Assembly (NCBI GenBank): GCA_018970625.1
Contig: JAGWVZ010000282.1
Span: 1-5,363 of the forward strand
Source: Myxococcales bacterium
GTDB lineage: Bacteria > Myxococcota > Bradymonadia > REDH01
DNA: 5,363 nucleotides
Reading direction: 5' to 3'
The position numbers and the translations under genes are program-made. The first letter of the stretch is position 1. Each line of letters starts with the position of its first letter. This document shows, piece by piece, positions 1 to 5,363 of the stretch. The notes beneath the pieces were generated by a model, which saw only the letters and a list, made by a program, of their open reading frames with translations, did no database searches and was not told the DNA's origin.

Positions 1-2674
1 CATCGGGAAATAGACCGGGTGCGAGTCGTTGTAACGAAGTCCAGATGTCCCGGGCGGCCTGTAATTCACCCAGCGCCTCAAGGCAAAGAGAGCGATGATA
101 TTCAATGAGGCAGCGATCCAACTCAGACAGGTCGGGTGCGTTCTGCAGCGCCTCCAGAGCACGTAAAGCGTCGAGATAATCGCCCATCTGGACGCGTAGC
201 GCTGACAATTCGAACGAGGCAGCAACGGGGAAGTCTCCGAAGAGCTGTTCCTGCAGCGCTTCGAGCGCATCGTGAACCTGTCCCTGACGCACCAACTCCA
301 TCGCCGCCTTGAATTCCTCGTCGTGAAGGGCATCGAGCGCGCCCGCCGTAGGACCAAACACAAGCGTCATGCCGGGCGAGGGTCGCCCAACAGGGGCATG
401 GACTGTCGGCGCAGAGGCGCTGGCAGTGGGAAGAGCCGCGCCCGCATCGGTCAACGCATCCGGGTCATCGAGCACCAGCTCTTCAAACTCTCCATCGGAG
501 AAGGCATCATCCAGGTCAGACTCGTCGTCGATGAATTCGGGTTCGTCCAGAGCGTTCAGTTCTGGGCGGTCAGGAACGTCCTCGTCAGGCACGCCGGGCG
601 ACCTGGACGCGGGCAACTCAAACGAGACGGGCGCATCGACGGGGAGAATGCCGTAGCCCACGTCGACCGCCGGCCTTACCTCGGGTACATCCTCACCCTC
701 GAACAGTTCGGCATCGGTGATCAGCTCTTCATCCAGATCGATCGGCACATCATTGACTGCCGGCACCTCATCACGACCAGCCTGACGGTCATCCAGCGGG
801 TCGTTGCCGTCATCGTCCACCATAAAGAGGTCATCGTCGCCGTCGTCGCTCGGCCGGGAGTCGACTGCAGCGGCGCTCAGCGCATGCTGGGCAAAGCCGA
901 GGGCCTCGAGCGTGGGCAGGACCACCGAGCTGGGCGATTCATCAAACCCGGCTGCGGCCTGAGCAGCGGCGACTTCTTCTGAGGACGGCAGCTCATCAAG
1001 CCGTCGAAGGATAGCCTCGGCCTGCTCGGGATACATTCCCATGAGTTCCAGTAGCAGAGCGTGAGCCTCAGACAGCTGCCCTTCTTCGGCCAGTTGATGA
1101 GCCCGATCCAGTGAAGCATCCAGAGCCGCGGGCAGCGCAGCTACTTTTTCGACGGGGCTCGCATGCTCTGCGGTAGAGGCTGCATTGGGATTCTCGCCGA
1201 ACACAGACTCAATCTCGCGAATAAACGCCTCGTCCTGATCAAGCGCCGATGCACCTGCCGAATCATTCGCAGGGCCAAGGTCCACGAAGAGCGCATCAAA
1301 CTCATCGAGCGTGTCGTTGTCATCGACAGGCAGCGACGACGTATCGAAGTGGTCGGGGACGAGCAGATCCTCCGCGTCGAGCTCAGGGACCTCGCCGGCA
1401 AACCGATCGAATTCAAGTCTGGCCGCTTTCAGCTCAGGCAAGTCGGGCGCGAGTCGTGCGGCTTCACGCAACCACCCTTCACATTCGGGGCGCAGCGACT
1501 GTTCTCGACAGCAGATCCGGACGAGGCGAGCCATATCTCGCGTGGCATCCACGGGACGATGGGTATCGACATAGATGCGGCTTCGTCGCTTGAGCGCCTC
1601 GACACTCGACGGATCAATCTGAAAAATCTGGTCGAGGTGCCCCAGCGATTTCTCGAAGAGAGAATACTTGAGGTACACGTCGGTCTCCGAGAGCAGTCGA
1701 GCGACCGTCGCGTGCTGCTCAGGCGTGAGTTCGACGACCGACTCGCCGTCCAGGATCTCGAACTGAAGTTCTTCGGAGTCGATATGGCTCTTATGGCGCC
1801 GAGCGAGGGGGTCGTTCGGATCAATATCGAACAGTAATTCGAGCGCCAGCTCCTTCTCGCTGTGGCGGTCATGCTGCTCAAACACAGGGATCAGGTCACG
1901 CAGCGCTGTCGCGGCGCGTTCGGCCTGCCCCAGCTGCACCATGGATTCAATGAGCATCCGTAGCGCCTCAGTGTCGTAACGTTCGCTACGAAACAGAGGC
2001 TGCAGAGTGGTCGCAGCGTTCGCCGGCCTGCCGACTTCCAGGTACACCCGGGCGAGTTGCTTGGTCCGTTCGGAATCGTCGGGGACCTGATGCACGAAGC
2101 GTTCGGCGACTTTGATATACTCCTCGAAACGCCCCTCACCGAGCAGCGAATCACAGGCGGCGCCGAAGTGTACGGCTGCGGCTCGGACGTCCTCAATCTT
2201 GAGCAGCTGCTCGGCCAGCTTGATGCGATTGCCGACGCGGCCGGGGTCAATCTCCACCATGCGCTGCAGCACTTTCAGGTACTGGGCGAACTTTCCTTCC
2301 TGTTGTAGCTGCGTCGCGACGGTCTGGAACTGCGACAAGGCATCCGAGAACAGGCTCAGCTGCGCGTACAGGTCGGCGAGTCGCATCTGCGCAGGCGCGT
2401 CGTCCGGCTTGACGCGCAGCAACTGCTTGTAGACGGCGACCGCCTTCAGGAAGAACCCGTGCGCGACATAATAATCTGCGACCTCGTTGTAGGTCTTCAT
2501 GGCGTCGGCGGTGAGTCCTTCGCGGGCCTGCAGGTCACCAATTTTGAGGAGCACCCGAATATCATCGGGGTACGCCGCGACCAGCGCTTCGTAGTCCTTG
2601 ATTGCCTTTCGGAACTGGCCCTTCTGGATGTACTTTTGCGCGCTCGCGATAAGTTTGTTTCGGTCGACCGCCAA
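1..2674 (-). CDS. TPR-repeat protein with long acidic linker (3' end beyond window)
   Basis: The frame is open from a TTG at 2674 to the window edge: 891 codons with no stop, so the C-terminus is missing. Residues 1-420 are amphipathic helix pairs of the tetratricopeptide type, for example KYIQKGQFRKAIKDYEALV at 14-32 followed by a P-D-D turn. Residues ~425-510 and ~566-785 are low-complexity, rich in Asp, Glu, Pro, Val and Ala. A TPR-like island lies between them (~515-563), and TPR-like helices resume from ~786 to the edge. There is no signal peptide or membrane segment, so a cytoplasmic scaffold or adaptor is the natural inference; the partner is unknown. TTG is the only usable start: the in-frame TGA at 2695-2693 lies seven codons upstream, the next Met is near residue 60, and an AGG sits six bases before the TTG. 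C388, C389 and C398 form a small cysteine cluster. The gene follows efp on the same strand after 152 bases. The frame and TPR call are secure; the function is not known. (Confidence value was missing from the original answer and was filled in on reformatting.). Confidence 0.85.
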   Translation of the reverse strand, partial: MAVDRNKLIASAQKYIQKGQFRKAIKDYEALVAAYPDDIRVLLKIGDLQAREGLTADAMKTYNEVADYYVAHGFFLKAVAVYKQLLRVKPDDAPAQMRLADLYAQLSLFSDALSQFQTVATQLQQEGKFAQYLKVLQRMVEIDPGRVGNRIKLAEQLLKIEDVRAAAVHFGAACDSLLGEGRFEEYIKVAERFVHQVPDDSERTKQLARVYLEVGRPANAATTLQPLFRSERYDTEALRMLIESMVQLGQAERAATALRDLIPVFEQHDRHSEKELALELLFDIDPNDPLARRHKSHIDSEELQFEILDGESVVELTPEQHATVARLLSETDVYLKYSLFEKSLGHLDQIFQIDPSSVEALKRRSRIYVDTHRPVDATRDMARLVRICCREQSLRPECEGWLREAARLAPDLPELKAARLEFDRFAGEVPELDAEDLLVPDHFDTSSLPVDDNDTLDEFDALFVDLGPANDSAGASALDQDEAFIREIESVFGENPNAASTAEHASPVEKVAALPAALDASLDRAHQLAEEGQLSEAHALLLELMGMYPEQAEAILRRLDELPSSEEVAAAQAAAGFDESPSSVVLPTLEALGFAQHALSAAAVDSRPSDDGDDDLFMVDDDGNDPLDDRQAGRDEVPAVNDVPIDLDEELITDAELFEGEDVPEVRPAVDVGYGILPVDAPVSFELPASRSPGVPDEDVPDRPELNALDEPEFIDDESDLDDAFSDGEFEELVLDDPDALTDAGAALPTASASAPTVHAPVGRPSPGMTLVFGPTAGALDALHDEEFKAAMELVRQGQVHDALEALQEQLFGDFPVAASFELSALRVQMGDYLDALRALEALQNAPDLSELDRCLIEYHRSLCLEALGELQAARDIWTSLQRLAPGLFPD
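320..979 (-). other. Acidic, lysine-free low-complexity linker within the TPR protein
   Basis: This part of the TPR gene encodes residues ~566-785. In the 120 codons from 838 down to 479 (residues 613-732) I count 43 Asp/Glu, 5 Arg and no Lys. Short runs such as DDD-LFMV-DDD and repeated V-D-V, V-P and D-E-x-P units recur. This composition predicts an intrinsically disordered, strongly negative tether between the N-terminal TPR array and the C-terminal helices. The same acidic codons (GAC, GAT, GAG) read backwards as GTC, ATC and CTC, which explains the long open frames seen on the plus strand here. Confidence 0.8.
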
Positions 2675-2706
2675 GACACACCTGCGACGAGTTCATGTGG
2701 AAACAG

Positions 2707-2722
2707 AGCCTGACCAGCCTGA
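2707..2722 (-). repeat. Tandem heptamer repeat in the TPR gene leader
   Basis: On the plus strand AGCCTGA occurs at 2707-2713 and again at 2716-2722, a perfect direct repeat with a 9-base period (TCAGGCT twice on the transcribed sense). It lies 33-48 bases upstream of the TTG start of the TPR gene, within its likely 5' leader. It could be a protein-binding site, or chance in a 152-base gap. Confidence 0.35.
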
Positions 2723-2735
2723 TGGTACGGCGCGA

Positions 2736-2765
2736 CATATATGTGCAACGCAGCCCGTGCGACAA
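2736..2765 (-). promoter_or_regulatory. Weak candidate sigma-70-like promoter for the TPR gene
   Basis: Reading the minus strand, TTGTCG (2765-2760, 4 of 6 to the -35 consensus) and TATATG (2741-2736, 4 of 6 to the -10 consensus) are separated by 18 bases. A start near 2729 would give a leader of about 55 bases before the TTG codon. The AT-rich core overlaps a 10-base palindrome, ACATATATGT (2735-2744), which could be an operator. The matches are modest, and readthrough from efp is equally possible. Confidence 0.25.
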
Positions 2766-2806
2766 GTTCCCGATGCGAGCGTTCACACTTTGAAACAGGG
2801 CGGGCG

Positions 2807-2816
2807 CAAACGTTTG
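2807..2816. repeat. 10-base perfect palindrome just downstream of efp
   Basis: CAAACGTTTG is a perfect palindrome starting 11 bases after the efp stop codon. A small hairpin AACGT-CAA-ACGTT can also be drawn from the overlapping bases on the transcribed strand. There is no following T-run, so it is not a convincing intrinsic terminator. It could be a binding site or an RNA 3'-end element. Confidence 0.3.
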
Positions 2817-2826
2817 ACGTTGGCCG

Positions 2827-3390
2827 TTACTTCTTCACACGGTCAACGAACTCACCCGTACGCGTATCAATACGCAGCACCTCGCCCTCTTCGATGTAGA
2901 GGGGAACGGTCACCACCGCGCCGGTGTTCATGGTGGCAGGCTTGCTGCCTCCCTGAGCCGTATCACCGCGAACGCCGGGGTCCGTCTGAGCGACGACGAG
3001 CTCGACAAAGGTGGGTACTTCCACCGAGATCGCCTTACCCTTGAAGAACAGGATGGTCGCCGGGAGGTTGTCGATCAGGTAATCCAGCACCTCCTCAACG
3101 GCGTCCTTGGGCAGCGCGATCTGCTCGTAGTTGGAGTTGTCCATAAACGTCCACGTCTCGCCGTCCGTGAACAGGTACTGCATCTCCCGCTCCTCCAGGT
3201 CGGGCTTGCCCACCTTGTCACCGCTGCGAAAGTTGCGCTCCAGCACGCGACCCGTGATCAGGGACTTGAAGCGAGTCTTCACGAACGCGACGCCCTTGCC
3301 GGGCTTCACATGCTGTGCAGACAGGATGACGCAAGGGTCGCCTTCGATTTCGATCTTCAGATTCTTACGGAATGAAGTGGTATCGTACAT
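2827..3390 (-). CDS. efp: Elongation factor P
   Basis: EF-P is a tRNA-shaped translation factor that binds between the P and E sites and relieves ribosomes stalled at consecutive prolines. The 187-residue product has the usual length and three domains: an N-terminal KOW-like domain with the VKPGKG loop (residues 28-33), a central OB domain with MQYLFTDG and FMDNSNYEQ, and a C-terminal OB domain. The EF-P signature K-x-A-x4-G-x2-V-x-V-P-x2-I-x2-G is at 150-169. K32 at the loop tip is the residue that is post-translationally modified in other bacteria; the Lys type excludes the rhamnosyl-Arg variant. The loop and its flanks resemble the Bacillus protein, but which modification is used cannot be told here. 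The ATG at 3390 is preferred because the protein then begins MYDTTSFRKNLKIEIEG like other EF-Ps, with GAAGAG a few bases upstream. A TTG at 3423 would add 11 unrelated residues. The stop is TAA. Confidence 0.97.
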   Translation of the reverse strand: MYDTTSFRKNLKIEIEGDPCVILSAQHVKPGKGVAFVKTRFKSLITGRVLERNFRSGDKVGKPDLEEREMQYLFTDGETWTFMDNSNYEQIALPKDAVEEVLDYLIDNLPATILFFKGKAISVEVPTFVELVVAQTDPGVRGDTAQGGSKPATMNTGAVVTVPLYIEEGEVLRIDTRTGEFVDRVKK

Positions 3391-3400
3391 GGGTCTCTTC

Positions 3401-3452
3401 GGTAAGGTCAGGGGTTGTGACAACCCGTCTGCAGTGCGAGGTAAGGAGGGGG
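3401..3452. repeat. Direct repeat flanking the hairpin in the efp leader
   Basis: GGTAAGGTCAGGGG at 3401-3414 and GGTAAGGAGGGGG at 3440-3452 share the heptamer GGTAAGG followed by a G-run, with start points 39 bases apart. They sit on either side of the inverted repeat at 3412-3426, the first overlapping it by three bases. On the mRNA sense both read as C-run then CCTTACC. A regulator site or RNA structure is possible; no known motif is recognised. Confidence 0.35.
3412..3426 (-). promoter_or_regulatory. Perfect inverted repeat in the efp 5' leader
   Basis: The 15 bases GGGTTGTGACAACCC form a perfect inverted repeat: a 6-base stem with a 3-base loop, or 7 bases around one central base. It lies between aroQ and efp and ends 21 bases before the efp ATG, so on the transcript it would be a small hairpin just ahead of the ribosome binding site. 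Without a T-run it is not an intrinsic terminator. It may be an operator, a translation-control hairpin or an mRNA processing site. Confidence 0.45.
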
Positions 3453-3477
3453 TGCCTATCGCACATCCGGCGGTCGT

Positions 3478-3930
3478 TCAAGGGCGTTCCAACGCGCTGT
3501 TTCGTGCGGCCAGAAACCGGAGCGCTGCTTCGTATCCATAAACGCCCAGACCGGTCACGACGCCCAGTGCGCGGTCTGATAACCATGAGTGATGGCGAAA
3601 TTTCTCCCGGGCAAACACATTGCTGATGTGCACCTCCACAAATGGAATGTCCACGGCCAGCAGGGCGTCTCGAATCGCCACGCTTGTGTGGGTGTAGGCG
3701 CCAGCGTTGATGACGATTCCGTGTGTTCTGCCGCGCAGTGACTGAATGTGGTCCACGATGGCTCCCTCGTGATTCGACTGCCACGTGCTCACAACCACGC
3801 CAAGCGACTCGCCCTGCGCCAGCAGGTGCTCATCGAGTTGCGCGAGCGTGGTATCGCCGTAAACTGACTTTTCTCGTGTTCCCAGCAGGTTAAGATTTGG
3901 TCCATGGATGACAGCGACGTGGTTTGACAT
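3478..3930 (-). CDS. aroQ: 3-dehydroquinate dehydratase, type II
   Basis: The enzyme catalyses the third step of the shikimate pathway in the cytoplasm, converting 3-dehydroquinate to 3-dehydroshikimate on the way to chorismate. The 150-residue product matches the usual type II length of about 145-150. The family marks are all present: [12 protein letters not shown] (9-20) with R19, the catalytic Tyr in VYG (Y24) on the flexible lid, QSNHEG (51-56), [10 protein letters not shown] (74-83) with N75 and H81, and [18 protein letters not shown] (98-115) with the catalytic H101, S103, R108 and R112. These positions coincide with the numbering I recall for the Mycobacterium tuberculosis enzyme. Type II enzymes form dodecamers and share no fold with type I AroD. 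The ATG at 3930 gives the canonical N-terminus; no clear Shine-Dalgarno sequence precedes it, so initiation may rely on a short leader. efp follows 87 bases downstream on the same strand, a pairing seen in other bacteria. Confidence 0.98.
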   Translation of the reverse strand: MSNHVAVIHGPNLNLLGTREKSVYGDTTLAQLDEHLLAQGESLGVVVSTWQSNHEGAIVDHIQSLRGRTHGIVINAGAYTHTSVAIRDALLAVDIPFVEVHISNVFAREKFRHHSWLSDRALGVVTGLGVYGYEAALRFLAARNSALERP

Positions 3931-3954
3931 GCAGATGGTCGGGTACGGGGATCA

Positions 3955-3960
3955 CGTATA
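3955..3960 (-). promoter_or_regulatory. Candidate -10 element for aroQ
   Basis: On the minus strand TATACG reads from 3960 to 3955, matching the first four bases of the -10 consensus, 24 bases before the aroQ ATG. Transcription would begin near 3948 and leave a leader of only about 18 bases, in keeping with the missing Shine-Dalgarno sequence. No good -35 hexamer lies at the expected spacing, so this is tentative. It overlaps the plus-strand TATAAT, so the two promoters would compete. Confidence 0.25.
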
Positions 3961-3962
3961 AT
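3957..3962 (+). promoter_or_regulatory. Consensus -10 box, candidate promoter of the lipoprotein gene
   Basis: TATAAT on the plus strand is a perfect -10 hexamer in otherwise GC-rich DNA. It would start transcription near 3969 and give a leader of about 115 bases before the lipoprotein ATG. The base stretch 17 upstream (GATGGT) is a poor -35. A perfect TTGACA exists at 3924-3929 but is 27 bases away, too far for a standard sigma-70 promoter. An activator-dependent promoter is possible. Confidence 0.35.
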
Positions 3963-3990
3963 TCGTTGCGATTCGACGCGATTTGTTGTT
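3961..3990. repeat. Three tandem 10-base repeats in the divergent promoter region
   Basis: Three adjacent 10-base units read ATTCGTTGCG, ATTCGACGCG and ATTTGTTGTT. The second matches the first at 8 of 10 bases and the third matches the first at 7 of 10. The period equals about one helical turn, so all copies face the same side of the DNA, as in binding sites of response regulators and other dimeric regulators. They lie just downstream of the plus-strand TATAAT and upstream of the aroQ candidate promoter, so a bound protein could affect both genes. No known operator is recognised. Confidence 0.45.
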
Positions 3991-4083
3991 TGGACGGCAC
4001 GTCTCGAAATCAGCATTTACCGCGGGAGCAACGCGAAACCAAGTCGCCCACGGTTGCACCGCACATCAACACGGTCGAAGCCC

Positions 4084-5363
4084 ATGTTCAAGCGGAACTC
4101 TCTCTCTGTGATCCGGGGTCCCGGTCTCATCGCTGGCTCGCTGCTTCTGGCCTGCCTGTGTCCTCTGGCCGGATGCAGTCAGATTCAGGATCTCAAAGAG
4201 AGCATCTTTGGCGGTGAGTCCGAAGAAGCGTCGGGCGTCACCAGAGCCGGCGTCACCACCACCAGTAACGGGAGCGGGGCCCCTGCTCCGGCTGGCGGCA
4301 CCGTCGTCGGCAACGTGTCGATGCTTGCCATGCTGCCCGCCACCCCAGACGTCGCGCTGCGCTTCGATGTGGCGGGCGCGCTGGCCATGGCCAACACGCT
4401 GAGCGGCTCGACGTTCAGCGCCGAAACCATCAACCAGCAGATCGCCCTGCTCCTTGCCGAATCCGAGATTCCCGCCGAGCTGATTCCCCGGCTGCTTCCC
4501 GCGAACGCCACCGAGATGGTCGTGGGAGTCTGGGTCTCCGAGGAGTCGATCGTGCTCATCACCAACCCCGAAGCCATCGCCAACCCGCCGGCGGAAGGCG
4601 AGCTCAGCTCGTTTGGCACAGGCGTCCAGATCGGACAGAAGAATGGCCGCGTCATCCTGGGTGTCGGACCTGCATTCACCCGCGCCTGGGGCCTGACGCC
4701 GGGCGCCGGTAGCTTTGCTCCCGAGACGGACTGGGCCGCGGGCCACGCGATTGTCTCACAGGATTCGCTGTTCTCGCTGTTCACGGCCGACACCACTCAA
4801 CTGCAGCGCACGGTACTCGAAGACCTCGCAGCAGCTGGCCTCTCCGTTCAGCGGGCAGCCCTGTCGGTTCGAACCAATGGCACCGTGGTCGCTGCGCTGG
4901 AAACACCCGACGACTCGGCGCTGCGTCGTGCGCTCGGCGCATCGCAGGCTGCCATCGCGCAGGGCATCGCGGGGCTTCGTACCGAGCTACCTCCTCAGGC
5001 GCAGGGCGCGCTCAACTACGGCGATCTCGTGGTGCGTGCGCTGTGGTCACAGCTGTCGCTCACTCGCGAAGGCAACCTGACCACCATCACCACCCTTCCC
5101 GCTCAGTGCGGAAGCAGTCTGACCACGACGCTGCTCGCCATGGCGGCCATCGGAGCCGGCATTGATCTGGCCGATGAGTTCCCGGTCGCCGTGTTCACGC
5201 CTTCCACGCAGCGCGTCGCGACTGGTTGCAATCCCATGCCAGGGCCGGCCACGGCCTTCCCGCGCGACATGGCGCGAGTCGTCGATTTTGCGGGAGCAGG
5301 GCCGGCCGGCGCGGTCCTCATCGACTACGCTGGACTGCTGCGGCAGGCGCTGCCCACCCTGTT
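4084..5363 (+). CDS. Putative secreted lipoprotein of unknown function (3' end beyond window)
   Basis: The frame is open from the ATG at 4084 to the window edge (426 codons and two bases), so the C-terminus is missing. Residues 1-30 are a lipoprotein signal: MFKR at the start, a hydrophobic core (15-28) and the lipobox L28-A29-G30-C31. Ser follows the cysteine, so outer-membrane sorting is expected. A flexible Gly/Ser/Thr/Ala/Pro segment (~50-75) joins an Ala- and Leu-rich domain. Motifs such as MLPATPDVALRFDVAGAL (80-97), VVGVWVSEESIVLI and NGRVILGVGPAF suggest alternating strands and helices, loosely like myxobacterial lipoproteins that begin their domain with L-P-A-x-x-x-V; this is inference. 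C342 and C382 could form a disulfide. No enzyme motif is visible. ATG 4084 is chosen because it gives the signal peptide directly; GAAG precedes it by a few bases, a weak ribosome site. It diverges from aroQ across 153 bases. Confidence 0.85.
   Translation, partial: MFKRNSLSVIRGPGLIAGSLLLACLCPLAGCSQIQDLKESIFGGESEEASGVTRAGVTTTSNGSGAPAPAGGTVVGNVSMLAMLPATPDVALRFDVAGALAMANTLSGSTFSAETINQQIALLLAESEIPAELIPRLLPANATEMVVGVWVSEESIVLITNPEAIANPPAEGELSSFGTGVQIGQKNGRVILGVGPAFTRAWGLTPGAGSFAPETDWAAGHAIVSQDSLFSLFTADTTQLQRTVLEDLAAAGLSVQRAALSVRTNGTVVAALETPDDSALRRALGASQAAIAQGIAGLRTELPPQAQGALNYGDLVVRALWSQLSLTREGNLTTITTLPAQCGSSLTTTLLAMAAIGAGIDLADEFPVAVFTPSTQRVATGCNPMPGPATAFPRDMARVVDFAGAGPAGAVLIDYAGLLRQALPTL

Noticed and set aside
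272..982. Plus-strand open frame of 236 codons opposite the acidic linker.
   Set aside because: It mirrors the Asp/Glu-rich minus-strand frame, whose codons rarely make stops in reverse. Its product is Arg- and His-rich with no recognisable domain, while the opposite frame continues a TPR protein.
1163..1837. Plus-strand open frame of 224 codons opposite the TPR region.
   Set aside because: It overlaps entirely with the well-supported TPR reading frame and shows no coherent protein features.
2800..2826. Intrinsic terminator after efp.
   Set aside because: Only a 5-base stem can be drawn and no T-run follows, so the sequence does not meet the usual pattern.
3391..3423. N-terminal extension of EF-P to a TTG at 3423.
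   Set aside because: The added 11 residues match nothing in EF-P, the TTG lies within the inverted repeat, and ATG 3390 gives the family's normal start and length.
3452..3541. A 29-codon plus-strand GTG frame behind a perfect TAAGGAGG.
   Set aside because: The spacing of two bases is too short for initiation, and the frame runs antisense through the end of aroQ without any peptide feature.
4066..4796. Minus-strand open frames of 203 and 226 codons opposite the lipoprotein gene.
   Set aside because: They are antisense by-products of GC-rich codons. The plus-strand frame has a signal peptide and lipobox; these have only low-complexity Gly/Arg/Ser sequence.

Overview
The window is high-GC bacterial DNA (roughly 60% GC by eye) carrying four protein-coding genes with short intergenic gaps. 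Three genes lie on the minus strand, in transcription order aroQ (3930-3478), efp (3390-2827) and a long TPR gene (2674 to beyond position 1). One gene lies on the plus strand, a lipoprotein gene (4084 to beyond 5363). No RNA gene, mobile element, CRISPR array or pseudogene is visible. The lineage is an inference: the long TPR protein with an acidic linker and the alanine-rich secreted lipoprotein resemble genes of Myxococcota/Bradymonadales-type (former Deltaproteobacteria) genomes. I could not test this by search.

Region by region. 1-2674 is the 3'-truncated TPR gene: about 420 residues of helical repeats, then a long Asp/Glu/Pro-rich and almost lysine-free linker interrupted by one TPR-like patch, then a second block of TPR-like helices that runs off the window edge. 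2675-2826 is an intergenic leader with a weak candidate promoter and small repeats. 2827-3390 is elongation factor P. 3391-3477 is the efp leader, with a perfect 15-base inverted repeat flanked by a direct repeat. 3478-3930 is type II 3-dehydroquinate dehydratase with all catalytic residues. 3931-4083 is a divergent promoter region with a consensus TATAAT box and three tandem 10-base repeats. 4084-5363 is the lipoprotein gene, with a clear lipobox and no recognised function.

How the genes relate. aroQ (shikimate pathway, aromatic amino acid precursors) and efp (rescue of ribosomes stalled at proline runs) are biochemically unrelated housekeeping genes. They are nevertheless near each other in other bacteria (for example aroQ, a prolidase-type peptidase, then efp in Bacillus). 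Here they are directly adjacent on one strand, 87 bases apart, and could be cotranscribed. The TPR gene follows on the same strand after 152 bases and may have its own promoter. The lipoprotein gene is divergent and so separately transcribed.

I see no clear new multi-gene system. The points most worth checking are the TPR/acidic-linker protein, the phased repeats in the divergent promoter, the efp leader repeats and the uncharacterised lipoprotein.
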